Shown one piece after another: positions 8,689 through 18,224 of a stretch of 64,000 bases of DNA; the stretch's first letter is position 1, and each line of letters starts with the position of its first letter. A model generated the notes under the pieces. It did no database searches. It saw only the letters and a list, made by a program, of their open reading frames with translations, and had not been told where the DNA came from. The position numbers and the translations under genes are program-made. The stretch comes from Cryobacterium lactosi (GTDB lineage: Bacteria > Actinomycetota > Actinomycetes > Actinomycetales > Microbacteriaceae), in assembly GCF_004403945.1 (NCBI RefSeq), contig NZ_SOHM01000008.1:60742-124741 (forward strand), written 5' to 3'.

Positions 8689-8856
8689 GGGGATCCTTCG
8701 GGGTGAGGTCTGCGTGCTGTGCAGGAGGGAGGGGTGGGGGCATGGCTGACGAGCTCATGCGACAGAGCGGGAAAGAGCGGGGGCAGACGAGCGGGCGAGT
8801 CCGGCGTCAGGCCGGACAGGTCGCCTCGGGCATTCGGCGTGGCGCGGCGGCGGGCA

Positions 8857-9588
8857 TCACACCAGGCTCGTTTCGCGGCGGCGGACGCGCGGCGCGCGGG
8901 CCTGCGTTCGGGCGTGCGGGGTGGTGAGTCGCACCAGTCGGTCGCCGATCAGCTGCACCGACGCCACCGTGGCCACGAGGATCACGATGGTGGCGAGCAT
9001 CACGGTGTTGTCGAAGCGCTGGTAGCCGTAGGTGACCGCGACGTAGCCGATGCCGCCGGCGCCGATGGTGCCGGCGATGGCGGAGTACTCGATCATGGCG
9101 ATGGTGTTGATGGTGAGGCCGCCGATGATCGACGGCAGCGCTTCGCTGAGCTGGGCGGTGCGGATGATCTGCAGCGGCGAGGCCCCTGAGGCCTTGGCGA
9201 CCCGCACCAGGGTGGGCGGCACCCCGCGCAGGGAGTTCTCCACGATGCGGGTGAAGAACGCGATGCCGGCGATGGCCATGGGCACCACGGCGGCGGCGAT
9301 ACCGATGTTGGTTCCGGTGATGAACCGGGTGAACGGCACGATCGACGCCATCAGGATCAGGAACGGCAGCGACCGGCCGATGCTCACGATCCAGCTGAGC
9401 GTGGTGTGCAGGGGCGGGTTCTCGAACAGTCCGCCGGGGGCGAGGTTGTGCACCAGGGCTCCGAGCGGGATGCCCACCAGCACCACGATGAGCATGACGA
9501 TGCCGACCATGATCAGGGTGTCGAGCAGTGCGGGGAAGACCAGGGCGGGGATCTGGTCGATCGGCACATTCAAGCTGCGGATGCTCAT
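8857..9588 (-). CDS. metI: Methionine-type ABC transporter permease
   Basis: 243 residues with five or six membrane segments and the MetI layout: an N-terminal helix pair (LLDTLIMVGIVMLIVVLVGIPLGAL), the coupling motif in LVRVAKASGASPLQIIRTAQLSEALPSI, and the signature SAIAGTIGAGGIGYVAVTYGYQRF. The N-terminus is cytoplasmic. Its ATG overlaps the stop of metN by 4 bp (ATGA), which indicates translational coupling. The basic C-terminal tail (about 20 residues, RRRETSLV end) is longer than usual. Confidence 0.92.
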   Translation of the reverse strand: MSIRSLNVPIDQIPALVFPALLDTLIMVGIVMLIVVLVGIPLGALVHNLAPGGLFENPPLHTTLSWIVSIGRSLPFLILMASIVPFTRFITGTNIGIAAAVVPMAIAGIAFFTRIVENSLRGVPPTLVRVAKASGASPLQIIRTAQLSEALPSIIGGLTINTIAMIEYSAIAGTIGAGGIGYVAVTYGYQRFDNTVMLATIVILVATVASVQLIGDRLVRLTTPHARTQARAPRVRRRETSLV

Positions 9589-10607
9589 GCGACCTGCTCC
9601 AGGATCTCGGCAGGCGCGGACTCCCCGGCCGGTTCAGGGCGGGCATCGAGCCCGAGGCTGTGGGCCACCGCGATGAGGTGTTCGCGGTCGGCGCCGGTGA
9701 CGCCGATGCTGGCGTGCCCCACGGTGGCGCCGTCGACGGTTTCGATCGACGCGCCGAGCAGCGACACCGTGGTGCCGAGCTGGTCGGCGAGGCGGCTGAG
9801 CCAGTCGGTGGGCACAGCGGCGGAGGTGTAGCTCACGAACCACTCGGTGGCGTCGGCGGCCGCACTCTCGTGGGAGCGCGCCGGGCGCAGGGCCCGGCCG
9901 AGCCCTGAGGCGGGGTCGCGCAGCAGTTCCACGATGCGACCGCTCTCGACGATGCGGCCGTGGTCGAGGCGTGCGACGGAGTCGGCGACCTGCAGCACGG
10001 TGTCCATCTCGTGGGTGATGAAAAGGATCGACAGGCCCAGGTCGTCGCGCAGTTCTTTGAGCAGGGCCACGATCGAGCGGGTGGAATCGGGGTCGAGGCC
10101 CGACGTGGCCTCGTCGCTGAGCAGCACGCTGGGGCGCAGGGCCAACGCACGGGCGATGCCCACCCGCTGCCGCTGGCCGCCGGAGAGCTGGTGCGGATAG
10201 TGCCCGGCCTTGTTGGAGAGCCCGACCCGGTCGAGCAGCTCCGCGGTGCGGGCGCGGGTCTCCGCGGCCGTCACACCGAGGTACTCCAACGGCAGCGCCA
10301 CATTCGCAGCGGCGGTGCGCCGGGAGTAGAGGCCGTCCGACTGGAAGATCGTGCCGATGCGCCGGCGCGCCACCCGCAGCGCCTTCTCGCTGAGCTGGGA
10401 GAGGTTCTCGCCGTTCACCAGCACCGACCCGCTGGTGGGCCGCTCGAGCAGGTTGACGCACTGCGCCAGGGTGCTCTTGCCGGCCCCGCTCGGGCCGACG
10501 ACGGCGAAGATCTCGCCGGCGTCGACGCTGAAGTCGAGGCGGTCGAGCACCACGGTTTGCGCGTCGCCATGGCCGTAGACCTTGGTCAGCTGTTCGAGGC
10601 TGATCAT
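9585..10607 (-). CDS. metN: Methionine-type ABC transporter ATP-binding protein
   Basis: 340 residues from ATG 10607. Walker A is GPSGAGKST (about 39-47), the Q-loop lies in IGTIFQSDGL, the ABC signature is QLSGGQRQRVGIARAL and Walker B is VLLSDEATSGLD. A C-terminal extension of about 90 residues (SIETVDGATVGHASIGVTG, IAVAHSLGLDARPE) is the NIL regulatory domain typical of MetN, through which methionine inhibits transport. It follows the monooxygenase gene by 25 bp and overlaps metI. Confidence 0.93.
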   Translation of the reverse strand: MISLEQLTKVYGHGDAQTVVLDRLDFSVDAGEIFAVVGPSGAGKSTLAQCVNLLERPTSGSVLVNGENLSQLSEKALRVARRRIGTIFQSDGLYSRRTAAANVALPLEYLGVTAAETRARTAELLDRVGLSNKAGHYPHQLSGGQRQRVGIARALALRPSVLLSDEATSGLDPDSTRSIVALLKELRDDLGLSILFITHEMDTVLQVADSVARLDHGRIVESGRIVELLRDPASGLGRALRPARSHESAAADATEWFVSYTSAAVPTDWLSRLADQLGTTVSLLGASIETVDGATVGHASIGVTGADREHLIAVAHSLGLDARPEPAGESAPAEILEQVA

Positions 10608-10632
10608 GCGGGGGCTCCTGTGTGCGGGTCGG

Positions 10633-12012
10633 TCAGACGGCGGGCACGCCGACGCGGTAGTTCGCGCCGCGGTGCTCGTCGGGCAGGCGGTCGCCGCGGC
10701 CGTGCAGCTTCTGCCGCAGGGTGCCCTTGGCGTACTCGGTGGGGTACACGCCGCGCTTCTGCAGCTCGGGCACCACCCAGGTGACCACGTCTTCGAAGGT
10801 GCCGGGCGTGATGGCGTAGGCGAGGTTGAACCCGTCCACGTCCGTCTCTGCGGCCCATTCCTCGAGCTGGTCGGCGATCTCCACGCCGGAGCCCACGATG
10901 AACGGGCCGAGGCCGCCGATGGCGCCGGCGCGGGCGATGTCGCCGACGGTCCATTCCGAGCCGTCGTGGTTCGCGGCCTGGAAGTTGGCCACGGTGGACT
11001 GGATGGCGTTGCTCTTGACGTTGCCGATCGGCTCGTCGAGCGCGTAGGCCGACAGGTCCACGCCCATCCAGCCGGACATGAAGACCAGGGCGCCCTCTTC
11101 GCTGGCATAGCTGAGGTAGTCGAGGTATTTGGCCTGGGCCTTCTCGCTGGTCTCGTCGGTGATGATCGTGAGCAGCGTGTAGATCTTGGCGCTGTAGCGG
11201 TCCCGGCCGGCGGCCTCGAGGGCGTCGCGCAGCTTGGTCACGGTGTCCTTGAGCACGTGCTTGGTCGATGCGGCCACGAAGATCGCCTCGGCGTTGCCCG
11301 CGGCGAACGCGATACCACGGCTGGACGCGCCGGCCTGGTAGATCACGGGCGAGCGCTGCGGGCTCGGCTCGGAGAGGTGGATGCCGGGCACCTGGAAGTG
11401 CTTGCCGGAGTGGCCGATCGAGTGCACCTTGCTCGGGTCGGTGAAGACGCCGGTCTCGGTGTCGCGCACGACGGCGTCATCCTCCCAGGAACCTTCCCAG
11501 AGCTTGTAGAGCACCTCGAGGTACTCGTCGGCGTAGTCGTAGCGGTCGTCGTGTTCGAGCTGGTCGTCCTGGCCCATGTTGCGGGCGGCGGAGGGCAGGT
11601 AGCCGGTGACGACGTTCCAGCCGACGCGGCCCTTGGTGAGGTGGTCGAGCGTGGACATGCGGCGCGCGAACGGGTACGGGTGCTCGTACGCGGTGCCGGC
11701 CGTGACGCCGAAACCGAGGTGCTCGGTGACATATGCCATTGCGGGAATGACCAGCAGCGGGTCGGCGACGGGGATCTGCGCGCCGTTGCGGATGGCCGCC
11801 TCGTTGGTGCCGCCGTAGACGTCGTAGGTGCCGAGAACGTCGGCGAGGAAGATGCCGTCGAAGCGGCCCTTCTCGAGCAGCTTGGCCAGCTCGGTCCAGT
11901 AGGCAAGGTCGGTGTAGCTCTGCGACCGGTCGTCGGGGTGGCGCCACAGGCCGGAGGACTGGTGGGCGACGCAGTTCATGTCGAAGGCATTGAAGCGGAT
12001 CTGTCTGGGCAT
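10633..12012 (-). CDS. FMN-dependent monooxygenase, NtaA/SnaA/DszA family
   Basis: 459 residues of the luciferase-like class: FNAFDMNCVAHQSSGLWRHP at the start, KGRFDGIFLADVLGTYDVYGG near 50-70, GRVGWNVVTGYLPSAARNMG near 128-147 and GFNLAYAITPGTFEDVV near the C-terminus. These enzymes use FMNH2 from a separate reductase to oxygenate N- or S-containing compounds (sulfones, sulfonates, aminopolycarboxylates, succinylated cysteine). First gene of an operon with a MetNIQ-type importer, so the best inference is use of an imported organosulfur compound as a sulfur source. No flavin reductase is encoded in the window. The start ATG is well placed; a GAGCAT hexamer at -12 suggests a leaderless transcript. 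Confidence 0.88.
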   Translation of the reverse strand: MPRQIRFNAFDMNCVAHQSSGLWRHPDDRSQSYTDLAYWTELAKLLEKGRFDGIFLADVLGTYDVYGGTNEAAIRNGAQIPVADPLLVIPAMAYVTEHLGFGVTAGTAYEHPYPFARRMSTLDHLTKGRVGWNVVTGYLPSAARNMGQDDQLEHDDRYDYADEYLEVLYKLWEGSWEDDAVVRDTETGVFTDPSKVHSIGHSGKHFQVPGIHLSEPSPQRSPVIYQAGASSRGIAFAAGNAEAIFVAASTKHVLKDTVTKLRDALEAAGRDRYSAKIYTLLTIITDETSEKAQAKYLDYLSYASEEGALVFMSGWMGVDLSAYALDEPIGNVKSNAIQSTVANFQAANHDGSEWTVGDIARAGAIGGLGPFIVGSGVEIADQLEEWAAETDVDGFNLAYAITPGTFEDVVTWVVPELQKRGVYPTEYAKGTLRQKLHGRGDRLPDEHRGANYRVGVPAV

Positions 12013-12295
12013 GGACCTATGCTCACCTTTTCAGAGGCCCGGCACATCCCCTGGTGAAACACGGCGTCACACACGGATCTGCCGCAGCATCTTCGAGATG
12101 ACCTCACTGACCGATCGTCTATGCAAGATCCTGCACCGGGCAGCTGCGTCCCTGTGGCATTCTGCCGGAATCTCAGGGGTGCCTTTTTTCCCGGCCAAGT
12201 GCCATACTGGGCCCGAAACACCGCTCTTCTGCCCACCCGTAAACCGGTCCGCAAGACACAACCACTCGACGATCCACTCAACGATGAGGAGCACC

Positions 12296-13726
12296 GTGAG
12301 CACCCCGATCCTGTCCAATTTCATCGATGGCCGATTCGTCACTCCGGCCGGCACCGGGCTGCTCGACATCGTGGATCCGACGACCGGAACCATCGTGGCC
12401 CGGGCACCGGTGTCCACCGCCGGCGACGTCGACGACGCCATGCGCGCCGCCAAGACTGCCTTCCCCGGCTGGAGCCGGCAGACCCCTGGCGAGCGCCAGC
12501 GGGCCCTACTGCTGCTCGCGGATGCCGTCGAGGCCAACAGCGACGCCATTGTTGAGGCCCAGCACCGCAACACCGGCCAGCCGCGCGCCACGATCGCCGC
12601 CGACGAGGTGGCCGCCGGCGCCGACCAGCTCCGCTTCTTCGCCGGCGCCGCCCGGCTGCTCGAAGGCAAGTCGGCCGGCGAGTACCTCGAGGGAATGACC
12701 TCCTGGGTGCGCCGGGAGCCGATCGGCGTGGTCGGCCAGGTCACCCCGTGGAACTTCCCGTTCCTGATGGCGATCTGGAAGATCGGTCCGGCCCTGGCCG
12801 TTGGCAACACTTTGGTGCTGAAGCCCAGCGACACCACCCCGGAATCCACCCTGGAACTCGCCCGGATCAGCCAGGGCATCCTGCCCGACGGCGTGATGAA
12901 CATCGTGCTCGGCGACGCCACGACCGGCGCGTTCATCGTGGAGCACCCGGTACCGGGACTGGTGTCGATCACCGGCAGCGTGCGCGCCGGCATCGCCGTG
13001 GCATCCGGTGCGGCACACACGCTCAAGCGCGCCCACCTCGAGCTCGGCGGCAAGGCCCCAGCAGTGGTCTTCGGCGACGTCGACGTGGCCAAGGTCGCCT
13101 CGGCGATCGCCGACTTCTCCTTCTACAACGCCGGTCAGGACTGCACCGCCATCACCCGGGTGCTGGTGCACGAATCCATCCACGACGAGTTCGTGTCGGC
13201 GTTCACGGCCGAGGCGGAGCTGCGCATCACCGGGTCGGCCGACGACGCCGAGAACTACTTCGGCCCGCTCAACAACATCCGCCATTTCACCGACGTCGTC
13301 GAGAAGGTGCAGGCCCTGCCGGCGCACGCGGTGGTCAGCACCGGCGGCCACCAGGTGGGCGATGCCGGCTTCTTCTTCGAGCCCACCGTGGTCACCCAGG
13401 TGCGTCAAACGGATGCGATCGTGCAGGACGAGACGTTCGGTCCGGTGATCACCGTGCAGAGCTTCGGCACCGAGGAGGAGGCCGTCACCATGGCCAACGA
13501 TGTGCGCTACGCGCTGGCCTCGAGCGTGTGGACCCGGGACCACGCCCGCGCCCTCAGGGTCTCCAGGGACCTCGACTTCGGGGCCGTCTGGATCAACACG
13601 CACATTCTGCTCACCGCCGAGATGCCGCACGGCGGCTTCAAGTATTCCGGCTACGGCAAGGACCTCTCCATGTACGGCGTCGAGGACTACACGCGTATCA
13701 AGCACGTCATGAGCTCGCTCGAATAG
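12296..13726 (+). CDS. Aldehyde dehydrogenase (aminobutyraldehyde/betaine-aldehyde type)
   Basis: 476 residues from GTG 12296, preceded by GAGGAG. NAD(P)-dependent aldehyde dehydrogenase with the oxyanion Asn in QVTPWNFPFLMA (about 150), the general-base Glu in LELGGKAP (about 248) and the catalytic Cys in NAGQDCTAITR (about 283). It resembles gamma-aminobutyraldehyde and related dehydrogenases (first residues NFIDGRF...DPTTGTIVARAP). It oxidises the aldehyde made by the copper amine oxidase 29 bp downstream, giving an amine-to-acid pathway. It is the first gene of the rightward operon to 18221. Confidence 0.9.
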   Translation: MSTPILSNFIDGRFVTPAGTGLLDIVDPTTGTIVARAPVSTAGDVDDAMRAAKTAFPGWSRQTPGERQRALLLLADAVEANSDAIVEAQHRNTGQPRATIAADEVAAGADQLRFFAGAARLLEGKSAGEYLEGMTSWVRREPIGVVGQVTPWNFPFLMAIWKIGPALAVGNTLVLKPSDTTPESTLELARISQGILPDGVMNIVLGDATTGAFIVEHPVPGLVSITGSVRAGIAVASGAAHTLKRAHLELGGKAPAVVFGDVDVAKVASAIADFSFYNAGQDCTAITRVLVHESIHDEFVSAFTAEAELRITGSADDAENYFGPLNNIRHFTDVVEKVQALPAHAVVSTGGHQVGDAGFFFEPTVVTQVRQTDAIVQDETFGPVITVQSFGTEEEAVTMANDVRYALASSVWTRDHARALRVSRDLDFGAVWINTHILLTAEMPHGGFKYSGYGKDLSMYGVEDYTRIKHVMSSLE

Positions 13727-13755
13727 CTCGCTCACATCGACAGAACGGGAACCCG

Positions 13756-15753
13756 ATGACCTTCCATCCCCTCGACCCCCTGACCGGCCCCGAGTTCACC
13801 CAGGCGGCGGCCGTGCTCGCCCGCGAGCACGGCGTTGGCGAGGGGTGGCGGTTCGCCTCGATCGAACTGGTCGAGCCGGCCAAGACCGCCCTGGCCGAGT
13901 TCGAGTCCACCGGTGTGGCTCCCGAGCGCCGCGCCCGTCTGGTGGTGCTGCACCGCGCCGAGAACCGCACCTGGGTGGCCGTGGTCTCCCTGGACACCGA
14001 CACTCTGCTCGAGTGGGGGCAGGTGGCGGGAGTGCAGGCGAACTTCACCGTGGACGAATGGGAAGAGGCGGACGCCGCGCTTCGGGCGCATCCGGAGGTC
14101 ATCGCGGCGCTGGCCAAGCGCGGCATCACCGACCTCGACAACGTGTTCATCGACACCTGGACCTACGGCGACGCCGTGATCCCCGACGTCTACCGGGGGC
14201 TCCGCCTGGGGTGGGCGGATGTGTGGGTGCGCGCCCAGGCCGGAGCCAACCCCTATGCGGGGCCGGTGAGCGGGCTGCACTTCGTGATCGACGTGAACAC
14301 CATGAACCTGCTCGAGATCGAAGACAGCTTCACCGTCGACCCGCCGAACGGGATGGGCGAGTACGTGCCGCACCTGGTGCCGGAGCGCATCCGCAACGCC
14401 AGCACCCGACCGCCGTTGAAGCCGCTGGACATCGTGCAGCCGGAGGGCCCGAGCTTCACTGTCGACGGCAACCGGGTGCAATGGCAGAACTGGTCGCTGC
14501 GGGTGGGCTTCAACTACCGCGAGGGTATGACGCTGCACCGGGTGACCTACACGGATGCCGGCCGGGAGCGCCCGATCGCCAACCGGCTGTCGTTCTCCGA
14601 GATGGTGGTGCCCTACCGCGACCCGAGCGTCGACCACTTCCGTCGCACCGCGTTCGACATCGGCGAGTGGGGCCTGGGGTTCATGACCACGTCGCTGGAG
14701 CTCGGCTGCGACTGCCTGGGCGAGATCCGCTACCTCGACGCGGTGCTGCACAACAGCGCCGGCGAGCCGTACACGATCCCCAACGCGTTCTGCATCCACG
14801 AGGAAGACAACGCGGTGCTCTGGAAGCACGTCGACCACGACGGCGGCGCCGAGGTGCGGCGGATGCGCCGGCTGGTGGTGTCGTTCCACGTGACAGTTGC
14901 CAACTACGAATACCTCGTCTACTGGCGGTTCTACCAGGACGGCAACATCGAGTGCGAGGTGCGCGCCACCGGCATCATGGTGGTCACCCACCTCGAGCCC
15001 GGCCAGCCGCACCCCAACGGCACCCTCGTCGACGAGCGCACCTACGCGCCGTTCCACCAGCACTTCATCGTGGCCCGGATGGACCTCGACATCGACGGCC
15101 CGGCCAACACCGTGTACCGCAGTGAGACCCGGATCGAACCGATCGACGCGGCGAACCCGCTCGGTCTGGCCATCACGCAGCAGAACACCCCGATCGAGAC
15201 CGAAGGCTTCGATGACTTCGACTGGAACACCCAGCGGGCCTGGAAGGTGGTCAACGAACAGACCAGGAACGGTCTCGGCACCCCGGTGTCGTACAAGCTC
15301 GTGCCTGGCGGCGCCATCCCGTCGTTCTTCTTGCCCGAAGCCCCCGCGCTGCTGCGTGCCCAGGTGATCGGCCACACCGTGTGGGTCACCCCCAACGACG
15401 ATGCCCAGCGCTGGCCGTGCGGCGAGTTCGTGAACCAGAGCGGTGTCGACCACGGCCTGCCCGAGTGGATCACGGCCGGCCGCAACGTGCGTGACACCGA
15501 CCTGGTGCTCTGGTACACCTTCGGCATCCACCACATCACCCGGCCGGAGGAATGGCCCGTGATGCCCGCCGACATCGTGTCGTTCTGGCTCAAGCCGGTG
15601 GGCTTCTTCGACCGCAACCCGTCGCTCGACGTGGAGCCGAGCGCCCTGCACTGCGCCCCTGGCATGGACCACACCGAGCACGCCGGCCATGACCACGCCG
15701 GACACGACCACGAGCCGGATGCCGCCGGCACGGAACCGAGGAGAACAGCGTGA
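13756..15753 (+). CDS. Primary amine oxidase (copper, topaquinone)
   Basis: 665 residues. The TPQ precursor is Tyr384 in NYEYLVYW, the catalytic base is Asp301 in AFDIGEWG, and the copper ligands are His434 and His436 in HQHFIVARMD plus His632 in SALHCAPGMDH. It oxidises a primary amine to aldehyde, ammonia and hydrogen peroxide. No signal peptide, so it is cytoplasmic, as in Arthrobacter relatives. The C-terminal tail has an unusual His/Asp cluster (HTEHAGHDHAGHDHEPD), perhaps for copper loading. ACGGGAA precedes the ATG; the end overlaps the next gene by 4 bp. The substrate (phenethylamine, tyramine, histamine or putrescine) cannot be told. Confidence 0.95.
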   Translation: MTFHPLDPLTGPEFTQAAAVLAREHGVGEGWRFASIELVEPAKTALAEFESTGVAPERRARLVVLHRAENRTWVAVVSLDTDTLLEWGQVAGVQANFTVDEWEEADAALRAHPEVIAALAKRGITDLDNVFIDTWTYGDAVIPDVYRGLRLGWADVWVRAQAGANPYAGPVSGLHFVIDVNTMNLLEIEDSFTVDPPNGMGEYVPHLVPERIRNASTRPPLKPLDIVQPEGPSFTVDGNRVQWQNWSLRVGFNYREGMTLHRVTYTDAGRERPIANRLSFSEMVVPYRDPSVDHFRRTAFDIGEWGLGFMTTSLELGCDCLGEIRYLDAVLHNSAGEPYTIPNAFCIHEEDNAVLWKHVDHDGGAEVRRMRRLVVSFHVTVANYEYLVYWRFYQDGNIECEVRATGIMVVTHLEPGQPHPNGTLVDERTYAPFHQHFIVARMDLDIDGPANTVYRSETRIEPIDAANPLGLAITQQNTPIETEGFDDFDWNTQRAWKVVNEQTRNGLGTPVSYKLVPGGAIPSFFLPEAPALLRAQVIGHTVWVTPNDDAQRWPCGEFVNQSGVDHGLPEWITAGRNVRDTDLVLWYTFGIHHITRPEEWPVMPADIVSFWLKPVGFFDRNPSLDVEPSALHCAPGMDHTEHAGHDHAGHDHEPDAAGTEPRRTA

Positions 15754-16625
15754 CCCGAGTAGCGAATTATGTGGTGGCCTACGAAGCCACCGCCCAGGGC
15801 CGCGAGGCCCTCGAGCTGGGCATCGCAATGGCCAGGAGCACCGCGGCCGAACTGCGCATCTGTTTGGTGCTTCAGCGCCTCACCGCCGCTCCCGCCAAGA
15901 TCCACGCCGCCAGCGGCGACTTCGAGGTTCTCCTGGCAGACCAGGCCAAGAAGTGGCTCGACCAGGCGGCCGGTTGGGTACCGGCCGACATCACGGCCAC
16001 GACGCACATGCTCTGGGCCGATTCCACCTCCGAGGGCCTGATCCAGGCCGCCGCGGACCTCGAGTCCGACCGGATCGTGGTGGGCGCCGCCCGCGGCGGC
16101 CTGTTCAACAGGTTCACCATCGGCAGCGTCGCCAACGCTCTGCTGCATGCCTCGCCGGTGCCCGTGGCGCTCGCGCCGCACGGCTACCACGCCCCCGCCG
16201 AGTTGACCCGGATCACCTGCGCCATCGGCACCCGGCCGGGCTGGGAGACCCTGCTCGACTCCCTGGTGGCGTTCACCGACGGTCTGGGCATCGAACTGCG
16301 CTTCGTGACCCTGGTGGAGGTCGACGCGGCTAGGGAGAAGCACTCGCCGGTCGCCGCCGGCAGCACGGCCCACCTCGACGCCGTACTCGCCTACTACGAG
16401 CGGCACTCGACCAGCCACGGCATCATCACCACGGAGGTCGGCACCGGCAAGAGCGTCGAGGACGCCGTCGAGGCGCTCGACTGGCGCCCGGACGAACTCG
16501 CCTTTGTCGGCTCCAGCCGGTTGGCCGCGCCCCGCACGATCTTCCTCGGCATCACCGCACACCGGATGCTGCACGCCCTGCCGGTGCCCCTCGTCGTGGT
16601 TCCGACCTCCCCCGCCCGCAGTTGA
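15750..16625 (+). CDS. Universal stress protein, two tandem UspA domains
   Basis: 291 residues. The first UspA domain (about 1-145) carries the ATP-binding pattern G-x-x-x-G...G-S in VVGAARGGLFNRFTIGSVAN. The second (about 155-288) has a degenerate site in FVGSSRLAAPRTIFLGIT. Cytoplasmic nucleotide-binding protein. The GTG start overlaps the amine oxidase stop (GTGA), so the two are translationally coupled; placing a stress protein between the oxidase and the permease suggests a role in coping with aldehyde or peroxide, or in regulating uptake. That role is inference. Confidence 0.87.
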   Translation: MTRVANYVVAYEATAQGREALELGIAMARSTAAELRICLVLQRLTAAPAKIHAASGDFEVLLADQAKKWLDQAAGWVPADITATTHMLWADSTSEGLIQAAADLESDRIVVGAARGGLFNRFTIGSVANALLHASPVPVALAPHGYHAPAELTRITCAIGTRPGWETLLDSLVAFTDGLGIELRFVTLVEVDAAREKHSPVAAGSTAHLDAVLAYYERHSTSHGIITTEVGTGKSVEDAVEALDWRPDELAFVGSSRLAAPRTIFLGITAHRMLHALPVPLVVVPTSPARS

Positions 16626-16676
16626 ACCGCACTCGCTGATTTCGACCCGTAGCTGATCCGATCAAAGGACAGGTCC

Positions 16677-18221
16677 ATGGCACAGTCATCCGCATCCGGC
16701 GCCACGCCGGACACCACATCGACCAGCGCGGGCGGGCTTTCCGCGAAGGGACTGAGCGCCGGATCTGTCGGTCTGCTCGGCGCCACCGTGATCGGCATCT
16801 CCTGCATCGCCCCCGCCTACACGCTCACGGCCTCGCTCGGCCCCACCGTGGCCGCAGTGGGCACCCAGATGCCCGGCATCTTCATGGTCGGGTTCATCCC
16901 GATGCTGCTCGTGGCACTCGGTTACCGCGAACTCAACAACGCCATGCCGGATGCCGGCACCTCGTTCACCTGGGCGACCCGCGCGTTCGGGCCGTGGCTG
17001 GGCTGGATGGGCGGCTGGGGTCTGATCGTTGCCACGGTGGTGGTGTTGTCCAACCTTGCCGGGGTGGCGGTGGACTTCTTCTACCTGATGCTCGCGCAGC
17101 TGTTCGCCAACCCGTCCTTGGCCGACCTGGCCGGCAATGTCTGGATCAACATCTTCACCTGTCTGGTCTTCATGGTTCTCGCCTGTTACGTGTCCTACCG
17201 GGGCATGGAGGCCACCAAGATGGTGCAGTACGTGCTCGTGGCCTTCCAACTGATTGTGCTGGTCTGGTTCAGCGTTGCGGCGCTCGTGCACTTCTCCGAC
17301 GGCACCGCGTTCGACGCGCTGGGCTTCAGCGCCAGCTGGTTCAACCCGTTCCTCACCCCGTCGTTCTCGGCGTTCGCCGCCGGGGTGTCGCTGTCGATCT
17401 TCATCTACTGGGGCTGGGACGTCACCCTCACCATGAACGAGGAGACCAAGGACCCTGAGCGCACACCGGGCCGGGCGGCCACCCTCACCGTCGGCATCAT
17501 TTTCGTGCTGTACATCCTGGTCGCGGTCTCGGCGCTGATGTTCTCCGGTGTCGGCACCGGCGAGTTGGGCCTCGGGAACGAGGATATCCAGGGCAACGTC
17601 TTCGCCGCGTTGGCGGGGCCGGTGATGGGCCCGTTCGCGATCCTGATGTCGTTGGCCGTGCTGTCCAGTTCGGCGGCGTCGCTGCAGTCCACCTTCGTGG
17701 GACCGGCGCGCACGATGCTCTCAATGGGCCACTACCGAGCCTTCCCCAAGCGGTTCGCCTCGATCAGCCCGCGGTTCAAGTCGCCCGGCTTCGCCACCGT
17801 CGTCGCCGGCGTGGTGGCCTGGGGCTTCTACGCGGTGATGCGGGTGCTGAGCACCGACGTGCTCACCGACACCATCCTCACCCTGGGCATCATGATCTGC
17901 TTCTACTACGGCGTCACCGCGTTCGCCTGCGTCTGGTTCTTCCGCCGGGAGGTGTTCTCCAGCACCCGGGCGTTCCTGCTCAAGCTGCTGGCTCCGCTCG
18001 TTGGGGGCATCATCCTCGCGGTGATCTTCGCTACCACCCTGATCGACAGCACCAACCCCGACTACGGCAGCGGCTCGGAGATCGGTGGGGTCGGCCTGGT
18101 GTTCATCCTCGCGATGGTGCTCTTCCTCACCGGCATCGTGCTGATGATCATCATGCGCAGGGTCGACCCTGCCTTCTTCCAGGGCAAGACCCTCACGAAA
18201 GGCACCTCGCGCGACCAGTAG
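16677..18221 (+). CDS. APC family amine/amino acid permease
   Basis: 514 residues with about 12 membrane segments. The first helix carries the APC motif (GLLGATVIGISCIAPAYTLTASLG), followed by MVGFIPMLLVALGYRELNNAMPDAGTSFTWATRAFG and the YWGWDVTLTMNEETKDPERTPGRA motif near 240-265. Secondary transporter in the inner membrane. AAAGGACAGG precedes the ATG. As last gene of the amine oxidase operon it probably imports the amine that the oxidase degrades. Confidence 0.9.
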   Translation: MAQSSASGATPDTTSTSAGGLSAKGLSAGSVGLLGATVIGISCIAPAYTLTASLGPTVAAVGTQMPGIFMVGFIPMLLVALGYRELNNAMPDAGTSFTWATRAFGPWLGWMGGWGLIVATVVVLSNLAGVAVDFFYLMLAQLFANPSLADLAGNVWINIFTCLVFMVLACYVSYRGMEATKMVQYVLVAFQLIVLVWFSVAALVHFSDGTAFDALGFSASWFNPFLTPSFSAFAAGVSLSIFIYWGWDVTLTMNEETKDPERTPGRAATLTVGIIFVLYILVAVSALMFSGVGTGELGLGNEDIQGNVFAALAGPVMGPFAILMSLAVLSSSAASLQSTFVGPARTMLSMGHYRAFPKRFASISPRFKSPGFATVVAGVVAWGFYAVMRVLSTDVLTDTILTLGIMICFYYGVTAFACVWFFRREVFSSTRAFLLKLLAPLVGGIILAVIFATTLIDSTNPDYGSGSEIGGVGLVFILAMVLFLTGIVLMIIMRRVDPAFFQGKTLTKGTSRDQ

Positions 18222-18224
18222 TCC

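Noticed and set aside
12013..12295. Possible SAM riboswitch or T-box upstream of the monooxygenase-metNIQ operon
   Set aside because: No recognisable conserved core of SAM-I, SAM-IV or T-box elements on the minus strand. The region is simply the divergent gap with CATACT-type promoter bases. An Infernal/Rfam scan would settle it.
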